From an uncultured Erythrobacter sp. (lineage in GTDB: Bacteria > Pseudomonadota > Alphaproteobacteria > Sphingomonadales > Sphingomonadaceae): DNA of 64,000 bases. Location: positions 294,945-358,944 of the forward strand of contig CANKYI010000002.1 in assembly GCA_947488085.1 (NCBI GenBank), written 5' to 3'. Both the position numbers and the translations under genes were made by a program. The notes below the pieces were generated by a model. That model made no database searches. It was not told where the DNA came from and was given only the letters and a program-made list of their open reading frames with translations. This document shows, piece after piece, positions 53,062-62,293 of the stretch (the first letter of the stretch is position 1; each line of letters starts with the position of its first letter).

Positions 53062-54909
53062 ATGAGCATTCTCAATCACAACTTTAAGGCTCCTGGCGCG
53101 GATGCTGTCAGTTTCCATGACGAGGTGTTGTCCGGTAAACGTTCGGCGCTCGTGCAATCGTTCAAGGACTGGTCGCTGAGCGCCAAGTTGCGTTCCGTGG
53201 TGCTTGGCGCGGGGCTGCTTCCGTTTCTGGTAGTGGGCATTCTGCTCGGCCAATTCGCGTATTTTGGCATGGCCGGTGTCAATCATTCAGAACGCGTCGC
53301 AGCCGAAGTCCGCGTTGGCCAAGCGGCGCTTTCCATGTCGCAAGTGGCCCGCGAATTGTCAGACGCCAAAGAGCAAGGGAACGAAGCCTATCTGGCCTCT
53401 GCAATCACCAGCGTGGCGCGAGCGCAGGATAAAATGAACGAAGCAATAGAACTGGGTAGGGGGCGATATCCCGAGGAAACCATCGCAGAGATGATAAAAG
53501 AGCGCGATATCATCGCGGTCAAAGCAAGGGAGGTGGAACAACTTACCCTTGATGCATCGCCTCAAACCTTTGCCAGATTGCAATCACAGGCGCGGCAATG
53601 CGCCCGCAACCTTGATGCGACATTCAAACTAGTGACCCGCCATGCGGTGAAGTCTATTGATGACCTTATAAACGGGATCGTGCTGAGTTTTGTCGTTTGT
53701 GTCGCTCTCACACTGGCCGCAATCATCATCTCTGCCATCGGCGTTCGTGCGATGATTGCGCATATTGTTGGCCAGATCACGGATATTACTGGCGCAATGA
53801 AGAAGCTGGCTGAGGGCGATGTTAAGTCGCCCATTCCCGGCGGTGATCGCCGGGATGAGATTGGCGATATGGCGCGCTCGCTCGCAGTGTTTCGAAACAG
53901 CTCTTTTGAGCTGCGAGAATTGAACGATGCGCGCGCGCGCGATGCTGAAGTTCAACTTGCCCAGCAGCAATTGGTGGCTCAACAAATGCGCGATTTGCGC
54001 AATGAGAAAAGTCAGTTGCTTGAGGGGCTGGCCGACGCATTCGAAGTTTCAGTGGGTGATCTGATCACGGCTGTTTCAGCCGCCTCAAACCAGTTGAAGT
54101 CAACGTCGCACGAAATGGTCAGTTTGGCAGCCGGGTCCAGCGAGCAGGCAGGCAGCGCGAGCGAGGCAATGCAAAGCTCTGCCGATAATGTCCAAGCCGC
54201 CGCCGCCGCGACCGACGAATTTGCGCTTTCGATTGGGGAGATCAGCCGTCAGGCTGCTGCTTCTGCACAATTGGCGCGCGGGGCGAGCGACCTGGTGGAT
54301 GAAGCCAACACAAAGATGACTGACCTGTCGCAAGCCGCAGTTGAAGTCGGCGCGATTGTTGAGCTGATCCAAACGATCGCACAGCGCACCAATTTGCTCG
54401 CGTTAAACGCTTCGATAGAGGCTGCGCGCGGAGGTGAGGCGGGACGCGGCTTTGCGGTCGTGGCGAGCGAGGTCAAAGAGCTGGCCATGCAAACCAGCAA
54501 CGCGGCCAATTCGGTCACGTATAAGATTTCGGCGATGCAGAACTCAACGCAATCAAGCGCGGATGATCTGGCTTCCATCGTAAAACGCATTGGCGAACTG
54601 GAACAGACAGCCGTGATGATCGCTAGCGCGGTTGATGAGCAATCCGTCTCTGCCACCGATCTTGCCCGCAATATTGACAAACTTGCGGGCGATTCCTCGC
54701 AGGTTAGCTCGCGCCTGGGGCTGTTGCGGACATCGAGCGAAGAAACCGGCACAGCGGCAAATGATGTGGTCAGCGGGGCTCAGGCTCTGGGCTCTCATGC
54801 CGATGAATTGCGCATCAAGGCCACCGATTTCATCCATGACGTGCGCCGTTCCGCGCGCGATTTGGAAACGCGCGAGACAGGGCCAGATGTGGGGCTGACG
54901 GTTGGATGA
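53062..54909 (+). CDS. Methyl-accepting chemotaxis protein
   Basis: 615 residues from the ATG at 53062; an in-frame ATG at 53011 is possible and neither has a strong ribosome site. It has membrane helix 1 (~50-72), a periplasmic helical sensor domain (~75-200) and helix 2 (~205-235). A HAMP domain (MKKLAEGDVKSPIPGGDRRDEIGDMA) and a long signalling coiled coil follow, with hairpin tip QRTNLLALNASIEAARGGEAGRGFAVVASEV. It signals to CheA/CheW. No other chemotaxis gene is in the window. Confidence 0.92.
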   Translation: MSILNHNFKAPGADAVSFHDEVLSGKRSALVQSFKDWSLSAKLRSVVLGAGLLPFLVVGILLGQFAYFGMAGVNHSERVAAEVRVGQAALSMSQVARELSDAKEQGNEAYLASAITSVARAQDKMNEAIELGRGRYPEETIAEMIKERDIIAVKAREVEQLTLDASPQTFARLQSQARQCARNLDATFKLVTRHAVKSIDDLINGIVLSFVVCVALTLAAIIISAIGVRAMIAHIVGQITDITGAMKKLAEGDVKSPIPGGDRRDEIGDMARSLAVFRNSSFELRELNDARARDAEVQLAQQQLVAQQMRDLRNEKSQLLEGLADAFEVSVGDLITAVSAASNQLKSTSHEMVSLAAGSSEQAGSASEAMQSSADNVQAAAAATDEFALSIGEISRQAAASAQLARGASDLVDEANTKMTDLSQAAVEVGAIVELIQTIAQRTNLLALNASIEAARGGEAGRGFAVVASEVKELAMQTSNAANSVTYKISAMQNSTQSSADDLASIVKRIGELEQTAVMIASAVDEQSVSATDLARNIDKLAGDSSQVSSRLGLLRTSSEETGTAANDVVSGAQALGSHADELRIKATDFIHDVRRSARDLETRETGPDVGLTVG

Positions 54910-55257
54910 TTAGACCGGAGTGACTTCGACCTTGATCGGGTCACCGGGTACAATGCCCTCTTTCCGCATGACCTTTTTGCTCACGAGCAGCATCCAGTGT
55001 TTGCCGTTCTTCGCGTCACCATCGATGTTCTGGGGAAAGACCGAGCTTTTCCAAGAGGTCTCGCCAATCCGCGCCATGACTTTGACTGAGCCAAACCCGC
55101 GCTGCCGCCCAAATTCGAGCCGGTGCAAGGTCGCATGCATAGACAACGCCTCGGCGGCGTCATCGGTGAATGTGACCAGATGATAGGTCGCGCCATCACC
55201 CACCCACCGCTTCAGCGGCAGCGTGGCCGAGACGGTATCTTCGTGCGTGTCGCTCAC
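54910..55257 (-). CDS. DUF1905 domain protein
   Basis: 115 residues, almost entirely a DUF1905 domain (small beta barrel). Signatures are GATYHLVTFTDDAAEAL, GFGSVKVMARIGETSWKSSVFP and the end RKEGIVPGDPIKVEV. No catalytic residues are known for the family. The ATG overlaps the stop of the upstream cyclophilin gene by four bases, so the two are cotranslated. Its stop codon directly abuts that of the convergent chemotaxis receptor. Confidence 0.85.
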   Translation of the reverse strand: MSDTHEDTVSATLPLKRWVGDGATYHLVTFTDDAAEALSMHATLHRLEFGRQRGFGSVKVMARIGETSWKSSVFPQNIDGDAKNGKHWMLLVSKKVMRKEGIVPGDPIKVEVTPV

Positions 55258-56324
55258 TCGTCGCCTGTCTGCTCAATTGCGCGCACCGGGACCGGGATAT
55301 TGCAGATATCCGCGCCGCCTGCGGGCACAATAAAGAACGGATCACGGCGATTGGCGCGCGCTTCGGCATAGCGGGCAAAGGTAGCGCCTTCGGTGGAGAG
55401 ATATTCGAATTGTGGACGTGCGGTTTCGGGCAGGTCACTGGCAACGCGGATGGATTGGATGGGTGTGCGCTGGTCCGCTTCCTCCTCGGTGTAAAAGCCC
55501 AAAGCGCCCGATCCGCGCGGCAAAGAGGATAGGTGCTCCATCCCGCTGATAATGCGGCCCACCAACGCAATGTTGCGATCCAGATGGCGCGGCGCATGGC
55601 CGATTACAGTGTAAAGCTCTGCGCCAGAGCCAGTGTCGGGTGAGTAGGAACGGCCTACGCCGACCATTCCGTAGCAGTGGACGGACGATGCTGATGAAGC
55701 AAAATGCTGATGCAATTGCAAAGAGATCGGGAACCCGCGCTCGAAAACGCCAATAAACCCGTAGTTGCTGTCAACTGCTCGGACGTTCCCAGGCTCAAAG
55801 AATGAAAGTCTGTTCGACTCTCCCGGTTCCCTATTCTCGATCCAGTCAAACAGCGCAGTAAGCTGATGTCGCAAACTCTCATTGAGCTCGCGAACTTCAT
55901 AGTCCGCCTCTTCCATCACCCTAAGCCCCTCGGGCAGCGGCTTCGTCTCCACCTCACCACTCTCAGGATTGTCATGCCCGGGATCGCCCCATTGGACGAC
56001 GTAATTGTCCTGCACGCGGTTCACGCTGATTCCGTCATACCATTCGGCGCGAGCGAGGGTGCGGATGTTCTCCACCCAACCTTGGCTGAACGGGGCAGGC
56101 ATCAATTGCAGAATGACGGTGCGAGCCTTGCCATCGCGGTCTGGTGCCAATGTCATCACCAGCAAATCTTCCGCCTGGATCGCGATCCACTCTTCCGGTG
56201 TGGCTGAGCTGACAATCTCGTTGGGCGAGGGCGCGCCTGCAGGCTCCTCGGGTGCTTCGGTCTGGGCATGAGCGGGCAGGGTGAGCGCAAAGGCGCAGGC
56301 GGCGGTCAGAAGCAGTTTTTTCAT
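55254..56324 (-). CDS. Periplasmic cyclophilin-type peptidylprolyl isomerase
   Basis: 356 residues from the ATG at 56324 (MKKLLLTAACAFALT); the frame upstream runs through tRNA-Ser and is not coding. The signal peptide is cleaved after LPAHAQ. The cyclophilin-like domain begins with VILQLMPAPFSQGWVENIRTLARAEWYDGISVNRV and is interrupted by a long insert before GFIGVFERGFP and VGVGRSY. It probably catalyses proline isomerisation during protein folding in the periplasm. Low conservation of the active-site Arg/Phe leaves activity uncertain. Confidence 0.83.
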   Translation of the reverse strand: MKKLLLTAACAFALTLPAHAQTEAPEEPAGAPSPNEIVSSATPEEWIAIQAEDLLVMTLAPDRDGKARTVILQLMPAPFSQGWVENIRTLARAEWYDGISVNRVQDNYVVQWGDPGHDNPESGEVETKPLPEGLRVMEEADYEVRELNESLRHQLTALFDWIENREPGESNRLSFFEPGNVRAVDSNYGFIGVFERGFPISLQLHQHFASSASSVHCYGMVGVGRSYSPDTGSGAELYTVIGHAPRHLDRNIALVGRIISGMEHLSSLPRGSGALGFYTEEEADQRTPIQSIRVASDLPETARPQFEYLSTEGATFARYAEARANRRDPFFIVPAGGADICNIPVPVRAIEQTGDE

Positions 56325-56352
56325 ATTGCCATATCTGCCACCCTCAAGCCGC

Positions 56353-56381
56353 TTGCGAAAGGGGGAGCATGCGTCTATCCG
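56353..56381 (+). promoter_or_regulatory. Candidate promoter of tRNA-Ser
   Basis: TTGCGA (56353-56358), a 17-base spacer and TATCCG (56376-56381) precede a GC-rich discriminator (CCCGGG), as is common for stringently controlled stable-RNA promoters. Confidence 0.4.
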
Positions 56382-56407
56382 CCCGGGTCTGCCCGAAAAG
56401 GGCATGC

Positions 56408-56497
56408 GGAGACGTGGCCGAGTGGTCGAAGGCGCACGCCTGGAAAGTGTGTAAAGGGGCAACTCTTTCGTGGGTTCGAATCCCACCGTCTCCGCCA
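56408..56497 (+). tRNA. tRNA-Ser (anticodon GGA)
   Basis: The acceptor stem GGAGACG/CGTCTCC, D-arm, anticodon stem CACGC/GTGTG with loop CTGGAAA (anticodon GGA, reading UCC/UCU), long class II variable arm (AAAGGGGCAACTCTTT), T-arm GTGGG-TTCGAAT-CCCAC and encoded CCA are all present. It is the integration target for the island that starts with the integrase 161 bases downstream. Confidence 0.97.
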
Positions 56498-56657
56498 CCT
56501 ATACCATCCCAAGATGTCCAAAGAAGTCCCTGAAAGTCCCGGAATTCTGGGCTTTTTAGGTCTTGCTTTGGAATCTTTTGTTCTTATTATGTTTCTATGA
56601 ATCCCACTGTTTCTTTGATTCATTGTGGGAGCAATTGTGGGAGCGGACTGATTATGG

Positions 56658-57833
56658 ATGGTCATGGGAAAGCTCACCGCACTGCAAATTCGTAATCTGA
56701 AGACACCCGGTAGATATGGCGATGGTGATGGACTCACGCTAGTTTTGAAAGGTCCAGGCAAAGGCTATTGGGTTCTAAGGGCGACAATCAAGGGCCGAAG
56801 ACGCGATATCGGGCTTGGTTCCTTGTCACTCATCTCCCTCAAAGAAGCGCGTGATACGGCGATTGATCTGCGCCGAGATATCCAGCGCGGACTTGATCCG
56901 ATTGCCGAGCGGGAGAAGGCAGAGAGGGTTGTGCCGACCTTTGCCGAGGCTGCGCGAAAGGTTCATGCCGAACAAAAAGCAGGCTGGAAGAACGGCAAGC
57001 ATCAGGATCAATGGATCACGACCCTCGAGAAATACGCTTTCCCCAAGCTGGGCAAAAGATTGGTGGACGACATTGAAGGCCCGCTCATCCGAGAGTGCCT
57101 GCTTCCCATCTGGCTTGAGAAGCCTGAAACTGCGCGCCGGGTGAAGCAACGCATTGGAGTCGTTCTAGACTGGGCCTATGCCAATGGAATGCGCGCAACC
57201 GAGGCTCCAATGCGTTCAGTAGGACGAGCGCTCCCGCGTCAACCCAAGCGCGACAATCACTTTGCAGCTATGCCCTATGAAGAGGTGCCCGCGTTCATGC
57301 GGCACCTTTGGAAGCGGGAGAGCGTCGCACGACTGGCGCTGGAGTTCCTAATTCTATGCGGCTCTCGTTCTGGCGAAGTTCGCGGTGCCAAGTGGGCCGA
57401 GATTGATCTTGAAAACAGGCTCTGGACCATTCCCTCTGATCGAATGAAAGTTGGCAAGGAGCATGTCGTACCTTTGAGCGATGCAGCTCTAGGCGTGTTG
57501 GAACGCGCGAAACCATACTATGCCTCGTGCAGCGATCTGATCTTCCCAGGACGTAATGTGATGCGGCCAATGTCCGATATGACGCTCCTCAAGATCCTCC
57601 GCTATGCCAAGCTGCCATACACAGTGCATGGCTTTCGATCTTCATTCCGGGACTGGGCAGCGGAGCAAACCAGCTACCCGGGCGAGGTTGCTGAGGCGGC
57701 GCTAGCACACACTGTAGGCAACAGAGTTGAGGCCGCCTATCGGCGCACCAACTACCTCGAAAAAAGGCGCGGGCTGATGCGTGAATGGGCAAACTTTTGC
57801 ACGAATGAAGGGCCTAGAAAGGGAACAATATAA
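56658..57833 (+). CDS. Tyrosine-recombinase integrase (P4/Arm-DNA-binding type)
   Basis: 391 residues. The N-terminal Arm DNA-binding domain (DUF4102-like: KLTALQIRNLKTPGRYGDGDG) is followed by a SAM-like core and a C-terminal catalytic domain with Arg in LCGSRSGEVRGAKW, HGFRSSFRDWAAE, the second His in ALAHTVGN and nucleophile Tyr in AYRRTNYLEKR. All active-site residues are present. It should integrate and excise the element at the tRNA-Ser 3' end directly upstream. An ATG at 56664 is an alternative start. Confidence 0.93.
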   Translation: MVMGKLTALQIRNLKTPGRYGDGDGLTLVLKGPGKGYWVLRATIKGRRRDIGLGSLSLISLKEARDTAIDLRRDIQRGLDPIAEREKAERVVPTFAEAARKVHAEQKAGWKNGKHQDQWITTLEKYAFPKLGKRLVDDIEGPLIRECLLPIWLEKPETARRVKQRIGVVLDWAYANGMRATEAPMRSVGRALPRQPKRDNHFAAMPYEEVPAFMRHLWKRESVARLALEFLILCGSRSGEVRGAKWAEIDLENRLWTIPSDRMKVGKEHVVPLSDAALGVLERAKPYYASCSDLIFPGRNVMRPMSDMTLLKILRYAKLPYTVHGFRSSFRDWAAEQTSYPGEVAEAALAHTVGNRVEAAYRRTNYLEKRRGLMREWANFCTNEGPRKGTI

Positions 57834-57850
57834 GCCCTGCAAGCGTGCTA

Positions 57851-58180
57851 TCATCGATAACAGTCCCTACGATCTGGACAAGGCGCAACGAGGCCCAAAC
57901 GCTCCAAGCGGCGTTGGTATGCAGCCACGACTTCATCGCGCAAACCGGGCACGGCATGGTGTGTGAGCAGCGCATCCAGAGCGACGGTGATGAAGACATT
58001 CTGGCGCACGGGATCGGCACCCAGTCTGTCATGGTGACTTTCCACATCGCGGTGCCAAGCATCGAAAATACAATCGCCAATCACGATGCTTGAGCTAACC
58101 CGGCGTTCTCCTGCCTGAGCCTTAATCCACTAGGCTACGAGCGGCGTGACGTAGGTCACCAAACGATGTTCTCTTTGCAT
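57851..58180 (-). pseudogene. Small ORF interrupted by an in-frame TAG
   Basis: From an ATG at 58180 the frame reads 16 codons (MQREHRLVTYVTPLVA), hits TAG at 58130-58132, then stays open for 93 codons to 57851 with strongly protein-like composition (WIKAQAGERRVSSS, CIFDAWHRDVESHHDRLG, VALDALLTHHAVPGLRDEV, AAYQRRLERLGLV). The amber codon appears to be a point mutation in a ~110-residue gene. A GTG at 58084 could still start a shortened product. No family name can be given. It lies in the degraded part of the island. Confidence 0.5.
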
Positions 58181-58622
58181 GAATCCAGATTCTTTCTGTT
58201 TTCAAAGAACCTAGCCCACCCTGCGGAAGGCGAGTGCCACTCTGGCACAGCAAAATGGGTGTAGGAAACATCGAAGTTCCCAATGCAATCAATGCTATAA
58301 GAATTTCTGGACCACTTTACCACAGTCGAAATACTCACTGGCACGTGACTGGCACAGAAGGTCCACTTTTGGAAAAGGGCGTTCAAACAACTGTTTTATA
58401 GTTACTTTTCGGTCCTTCCTCTGCAGAGTTCGCTGCGTACGGTGTGCTGTCAAGTTCCAATGTGCGGGAAAGGTTTCAGTCACTTGGGAGTATCGTTCAA
58501 TGCATTGAATTTTCTGCTCTATTTATGGAGCGGGAGCCTATGGGAATTCTTAGGATGTATTGGGATTCTTCGGAAGATCGGCTCTGGGCTACTAACTGGC
58601 CTTGGTTTTGCGTGAGGCGACA
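58181..58622. other. Gene-poor island DNA
   Basis: No convincing gene, RNA or repeat is seen here. Reading frames are short, on both strands, and lack ribosome sites. The DNA is AT-richer than the flanking core, in keeping with decayed island sequence between two recombinase genes. Confidence 0.5.
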
Positions 58623-58832
58623 ATGAAAATCGGGACATTGGAGAGCTCAAATACTGCAAAAAAGCGAAAAGAGTTGCGGCCCTTGACCGGCGACGAAAAA
58701 CGCCGCCGCTATCCCCTTAGCTTCGTCCCAAGTGGTTTCTCGCCGAACTTAGCTCGCCGCTTTTCCGGAGACCAAATAGTCGGCAAAAGGGAGTTTCGTT
58801 CTGTCCATACCGCGCAGAGAATTGCCAGGTAA
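58623..58832 (+). CDS. Possible small basic protein
   Basis: 69 residues from the ATG at 58623 with GAGG about seven bases upstream. It is very rich in Lys and Arg (KKRKELRPLTGDEKRRRYPL), with no membrane segment and no known family. It may be a DNA-binding accessory factor of the island or simply a chance reading frame. Confidence 0.25.
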   Translation: MKIGTLESSNTAKKRKELRPLTGDEKRRRYPLSFVPSGFSPNLARRFSGDQIVGKREFRSVHTAQRIAR

Positions 58833-59022
58833 AAGGCACTTACCCTGCATCTACTTAGACTTTGTTCCGCGCCCCGATAGCTCAGATAAAGGGGCTGATG
58901 TATGGGTAGCCTCGCACGCACATCGGGTCTGGAATGCGCCCTAATCCAAGACATAACCATTCGAATATTCAGTTCCTGAAAGCGGACATTCTCTGAGGCC
59001 ATTCCGGCCAAGGAGAATGACA

Positions 59023-59655
59023 ATGACGTATTCACACTTTGACCCTGCCGCTCAAAATCGGGTGCCATGGAACTTCGGTGCGAAGATCGGTCCTAAGCGC
59101 CCATTCAATCAGAAGCAGATCTGGGCGATCCGGTTCTTTCTTGATCGCGAAGAACTCATCAGAGACCGGGCGCTTTTTGATTTGGCGATCGATAGCAAGC
59201 TGCGAGGCTGTGATCTTGTAGAGTTGAAGATCGGCGATTTGGTAAGTGGTCCAGAAATCAGGACGCGAGCGACAATCACACAACGAAAGACAGGGCGGCC
59301 AGTCCAGTTCGAGATTGCATCCGATGCGCGTGCAAGTCTGTTCGCCTGGCTGGAGCGCAGAGGAGGTGACATTGAGCACTTCGTCTTCCCGAGCAGAGTT
59401 GATCAAACCCGTCACCTGAGCACACGACAATACGCTCGACTTGTCGATGATTGGGTTGAAGCGATTGGCCTACGACCCGAAGAATACGGGACACATTCGC
59501 TTCGCCGCACCAAGGCTTCAATCATCTACAAAGCTACGGGCAACATCCGGGCAATTCAGATTCTGCTTGGTCATTCCAAGATCGAGAACACAGTCCGTTA
59601 CCTAGGCGTCGACATTGAAGACGCTCTCACCCTTGCAGAGAAGACCGAGATCTGA
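59023..59655 (+). CDS. Short tyrosine recombinase/integrase
   Basis: 210 residues from the ATG at 59023, 7 bases after AGGAG; the ATG at 59017 is too close. It is only a catalytic domain with a short N-terminus: Arg in DSKLRGCDLVELK, Lys in TQRKTGRPVQ, HSLRRTKASI, LGHSKIENT and nucleophile Tyr in VRYLGVD. The core-binding domain of normal integrases is largely absent. Such stand-alone short recombinases occur near metal-resistance and conjugative modules in proteobacteria. It may act in trans with another recombinase. Confidence 0.87.
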   Translation: MTYSHFDPAAQNRVPWNFGAKIGPKRPFNQKQIWAIRFFLDREELIRDRALFDLAIDSKLRGCDLVELKIGDLVSGPEIRTRATITQRKTGRPVQFEIASDARASLFAWLERRGGDIEHFVFPSRVDQTRHLSTRQYARLVDDWVEAIGLRPEEYGTHSLRRTKASIIYKATGNIRAIQILLGHSKIENTVRYLGVDIEDALTLAEKTEI

Positions 59656-59762
59656 CTGGAGTTGGGCGCTGGCCTAAACCTAGCCAGCGTCCGCTTCTGA
59701 GGGTGAGAGCAGTCGACATTGAAATAGAAGTACCTTGAGCGCCCGAATTGCGGCAAGCAGCC

Positions 59763-60434
59763 TTACTTGAACGCTCGCGTCTTTCGCCGTCTGAACATCA
59801 AGATGCAGCCTATTATGCTTCCGATTAGCCCAAGAGCAGCAAACGCGATCAAGATTGGATGACTGGTCTCCTCACGTGTGCGGAGATCCATGATGTGGAG
59901 GCCCCACGCAAAGTCGAATACACGCCACCAGCGCGTTCTTACGGCCTCTATTTCGCCTGTGTCGAGGCCTACATAGACATGCGTTCCACCGTCGAGGACA
60001 ACTTGCCAGACCGGCATGTGTCGGCGGAAGTCAAAGGGGGTGGCATCGGCATCAAAGAATTGAGCCGATACGACCTTCTCGCCGCCTTCGATCCGTTTTT
60101 CGACGATCTGCTGAGCCCTTTCTGACGTTACAGAGCTTATCGGGCTTCCTGTTTCGAGATCAATACGCGTAACATCTCCATTGAGGCCAGTTAGTATCGC
60201 AATCGCTCGCCCATCTTGCATTACAGCGCGCACTTCCTTGATAGATTGCTCGGTTTGCGGCCAAGCGCCTTGAGGAAGGATCAGCTCTTCTTGCTCGACG
60301 GGGAGCCGCAGATGCGTGCCGCGAACCTCGTCGACGGGGCGAGCTGCCATGAAAAGGCCTGTCGCCATCCACATGACAACGGGAACGCCAACTAGCCAAC
60401 CCAGCCAGATATGCCACTTCGATAGGCGCAGCAT
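59763..60434 (-). CDS. PepSY-domain membrane protein
   Basis: 224 residues from the ATG at 60434. The N-terminal membrane helix (WHIWLGWLVGVPVVMWMATGLFM) is the PepSY_TM pattern. The periplasmic part holds a PepSY-like segment (ERAQQIVEKRI... FFDADATPFDFRRHMPVWQVVLDGGTHVYVGLDTGEI, given in parts). A second helix (ILIAFAALGLIGSIIGCILMF) and a basic tail close it. These proteins are common in metal-efflux and siderophore loci. It is divergent from the efflux genes. Confidence 0.8.
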   Translation of the reverse strand: MLRLSKWHIWLGWLVGVPVVMWMATGLFMAARPVDEVRGTHLRLPVEQEELILPQGAWPQTEQSIKEVRAVMQDGRAIAILTGLNGDVTRIDLETGSPISSVTSERAQQIVEKRIEGGEKVVSAQFFDADATPFDFRRHMPVWQVVLDGGTHVYVGLDTGEIEAVRTRWWRVFDFAWGLHIMDLRTREETSHPILIAFAALGLIGSIIGCILMFRRRKTRAFK

Positions 60435-60569
60435 AGTTGATTGCTTCAAACCAAATCCCCCCAAAAATCTTCGCGCGAAATACTCATTTAGGTTTCAACT
60501 CCGCCCCATCCGATTCCCATAGATGCTTTGCATCTTGTTGGAAAAGCGATTGTCACCTATGTCTACAGG

Positions 60570-60938
60570 ATGCGTGTTTTTGGGAACATCATTGCAGTTC
60601 TAATGTGCCTCGGCCTGATTTTTCAGGTTTCGGCCCAGGCTGCATCGTTATCCCAGGCGGAAACGATGACCATGGCGGACTGTGCTAAGTTGAAGCATCA
60701 CGCTTCGCTCAGTGCAGAGCATTCCGATCACGCGAGTCATGATCGCGATGCACCTTGTGATGACATGTCATTGAAATGCATGCTTTCGATGAATGCGGTT
60801 GCTCCCGCCTTGATGGGAAACAAGCTGCCAGAATTTGCGCAGAGCACGCTGCCGGATAGGACACAGTTCTCTAAAGCTGTGACTGATCAATTGGCTGGTC
60901 GAGCGCTCTCGCCTGACTACCCGCCTCCACGCTTCTAA
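60570..60938 (+). CDS. Periplasmic His/Met/Cys-rich protein of the efflux operon
   Basis: 122 residues. The ATG at 60570 gives a clear signal peptide (MRVFGNIIAVLMCLGLIFQV, cleaved near AQAAS). The mature part is rich in metal ligands: ETMTMADC, KLKHHASLSAEHSDHASH, CDDMSLKCMLSMN. Such small proteins precede copper/silver or cadmium/zinc efflux genes and may bind the metal in the periplasm, though no family is firmly recognised. It is 119 bases before the outer-membrane channel gene. Confidence 0.7.
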   Translation: MRVFGNIIAVLMCLGLIFQVSAQAASLSQAETMTMADCAKLKHHASLSAEHSDHASHDRDAPCDDMSLKCMLSMNAVAPALMGNKLPEFAQSTLPDRTQFSKAVTDQLAGRALSPDYPPPRF

Positions 60939-61057
60939 CTCGAATGTAGAAATTGGGCTTTTGGCCCATTTGAGACGCATTGTCTGCGCATCACTGCTCA
61001 TCAATGAGTTGAGGTGATCCGCATCGGGCATGCGAATATCCTTCGAGTGAGAATTCT

Positions 61058-62293
61058 ATGAAACGGATTATGAGTGCCTGCCTTCTGGCGGCTTTGACAG
61101 CTGTGCAGCCAGCTCTGGCGCAGCCCGTCAGTTACGATGAGGCGCTGCAGGCAGGACGTGAGGATCAGCCTCTTTTGCAGGCTGGTGAGCAACGGGTCGA
61201 TGGTGCGCGTGAAGCTTCGCAAGCTGCCGGTCAGTTGCCTGATCCCATCCTTCGTGGGGGTGTTGCAAATCTCCCGATCACAGGTCCAGTTGCTTTCCAA
61301 TTGGATGAACAACTCCCAACGCAAGTAAGTATTGGAGTCGAGCAAGCCATTCCAAACTTGGCGCGTCGTAGAGCGCGTCGAGGTGTTGCCGCGTCTTACA
61401 TTGAAGTTGCGACGATGAGGCTTGAAGTCGCGCAGCAGTCAATCGACATCGCAACTTCAGCCGCTTGGATTGATCTCCACTACGCAGAGCAAAGGTTGGC
61501 GCTCGCACACGCTGCCCTGACTGATTTGCACAGATTGCTATCCGTGGCCAACAGCGCCGTTGCATCGGGCTCCGCGAGGCCTGCTGAAGCACTTTCAATC
61601 CGGCGCGAACTTCTGCTGATTGAAGATGCAGTGACAAGAATTGAAGCCCAACGAGACGCGGCACGCGCCGCCCTCTCCAGCTATGTAGGCACCGACGATC
61701 CAACACCTGCGGGCGAAGTTCCAGACTTTGACATAGACCGCCGTGCCTTTGAGCAATCACTCGGATCAAACCCCGAAATTCTACTCGCCGACGCCGCGAG
61801 TGGACGGGCCTCTGCGCAAGCTGATCTCGCGCGGGCGGACTTGCGCCCCGATTTTGGAGTCAGTGTGAACTACGGGCGGCGCGATTCCGGTTTTGGAGAT
61901 GCGGTCTCTGTGATGGGTTCGGTCACTCTCCCGATTTTCACTGATCGGCGACAAAGACCTCGAATTCGGGCTGCTGAGGCTGAAGCGGCGGCCTCGCAAG
62001 CGGAACGCGATGATCGCCTACGCGCCCTAAGAGTTCAGCTAGAAGCAGACTTGGCTGCCTATCGAAGTGCCGAGCGCCAATGGAAGCGCGCGCGGGATGA
62101 ACTTTCACCTCTCGCTAGCCAAAGGGTCGACTTGGAAACCGCAAGTTTTGCAGCAGGCAACGCCGATCTGATCGATGTGATCGCAGCAAAAGTGGCGCTA
62201 GCGCTGCTCGACCTTGAAATTCTGGAACGCGAAGCAGCTGCAGTTGGGCTCGCCGCGAAACTTTACCTCACATACGGGGAGACTCGGCCATGA
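61058..62293 (+). CDS. TolC-family outer membrane channel of metal efflux
   Basis: 411 residues with a signal peptide ending ALAQPV. There are two outer membrane efflux protein repeats (~25-200 and ~230-405) of alternating coiled-coil helices and strands (SASYIEVATM-like helices, LADAASGRASAQADLARADLRPDFGVSVNYG). It corresponds to CusC/CzcC in tripartite RND pumps, forming the outer-membrane exit duct. It overlaps the adaptor gene by four bases. Confidence 0.92.
   Translation: MKRIMSACLLAALTAVQPALAQPVSYDEALQAGREDQPLLQAGEQRVDGAREASQAAGQLPDPILRGGVANLPITGPVAFQLDEQLPTQVSIGVEQAIPNLARRRARRGVAASYIEVATMRLEVAQQSIDIATSAAWIDLHYAEQRLALAHAALTDLHRLLSVANSAVASGSARPAEALSIRRELLLIEDAVTRIEAQRDAARAALSSYVGTDDPTPAGEVPDFDIDRRAFEQSLGSNPEILLADAASGRASAQADLARADLRPDFGVSVNYGRRDSGFGDAVSVMGSVTLPIFTDRRQRPRIRAAEAEAAASQAERDDRLRALRVQLEADLAAYRSAERQWKRARDELSPLASQRVDLETASFAAGNADLIDVIAAKVALALLDLEILEREAAAVGLAAKLYLTYGETRP

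Noticed and set aside
58093..58145. tRNA-like D-arm on the minus strand (TAGCCTAGTGGATTAAGGC)
   Set aside because: No matching anticodon stem, T-arm or acceptor pairing can be drawn. The bases are explained by the amber-interrupted reading frame.
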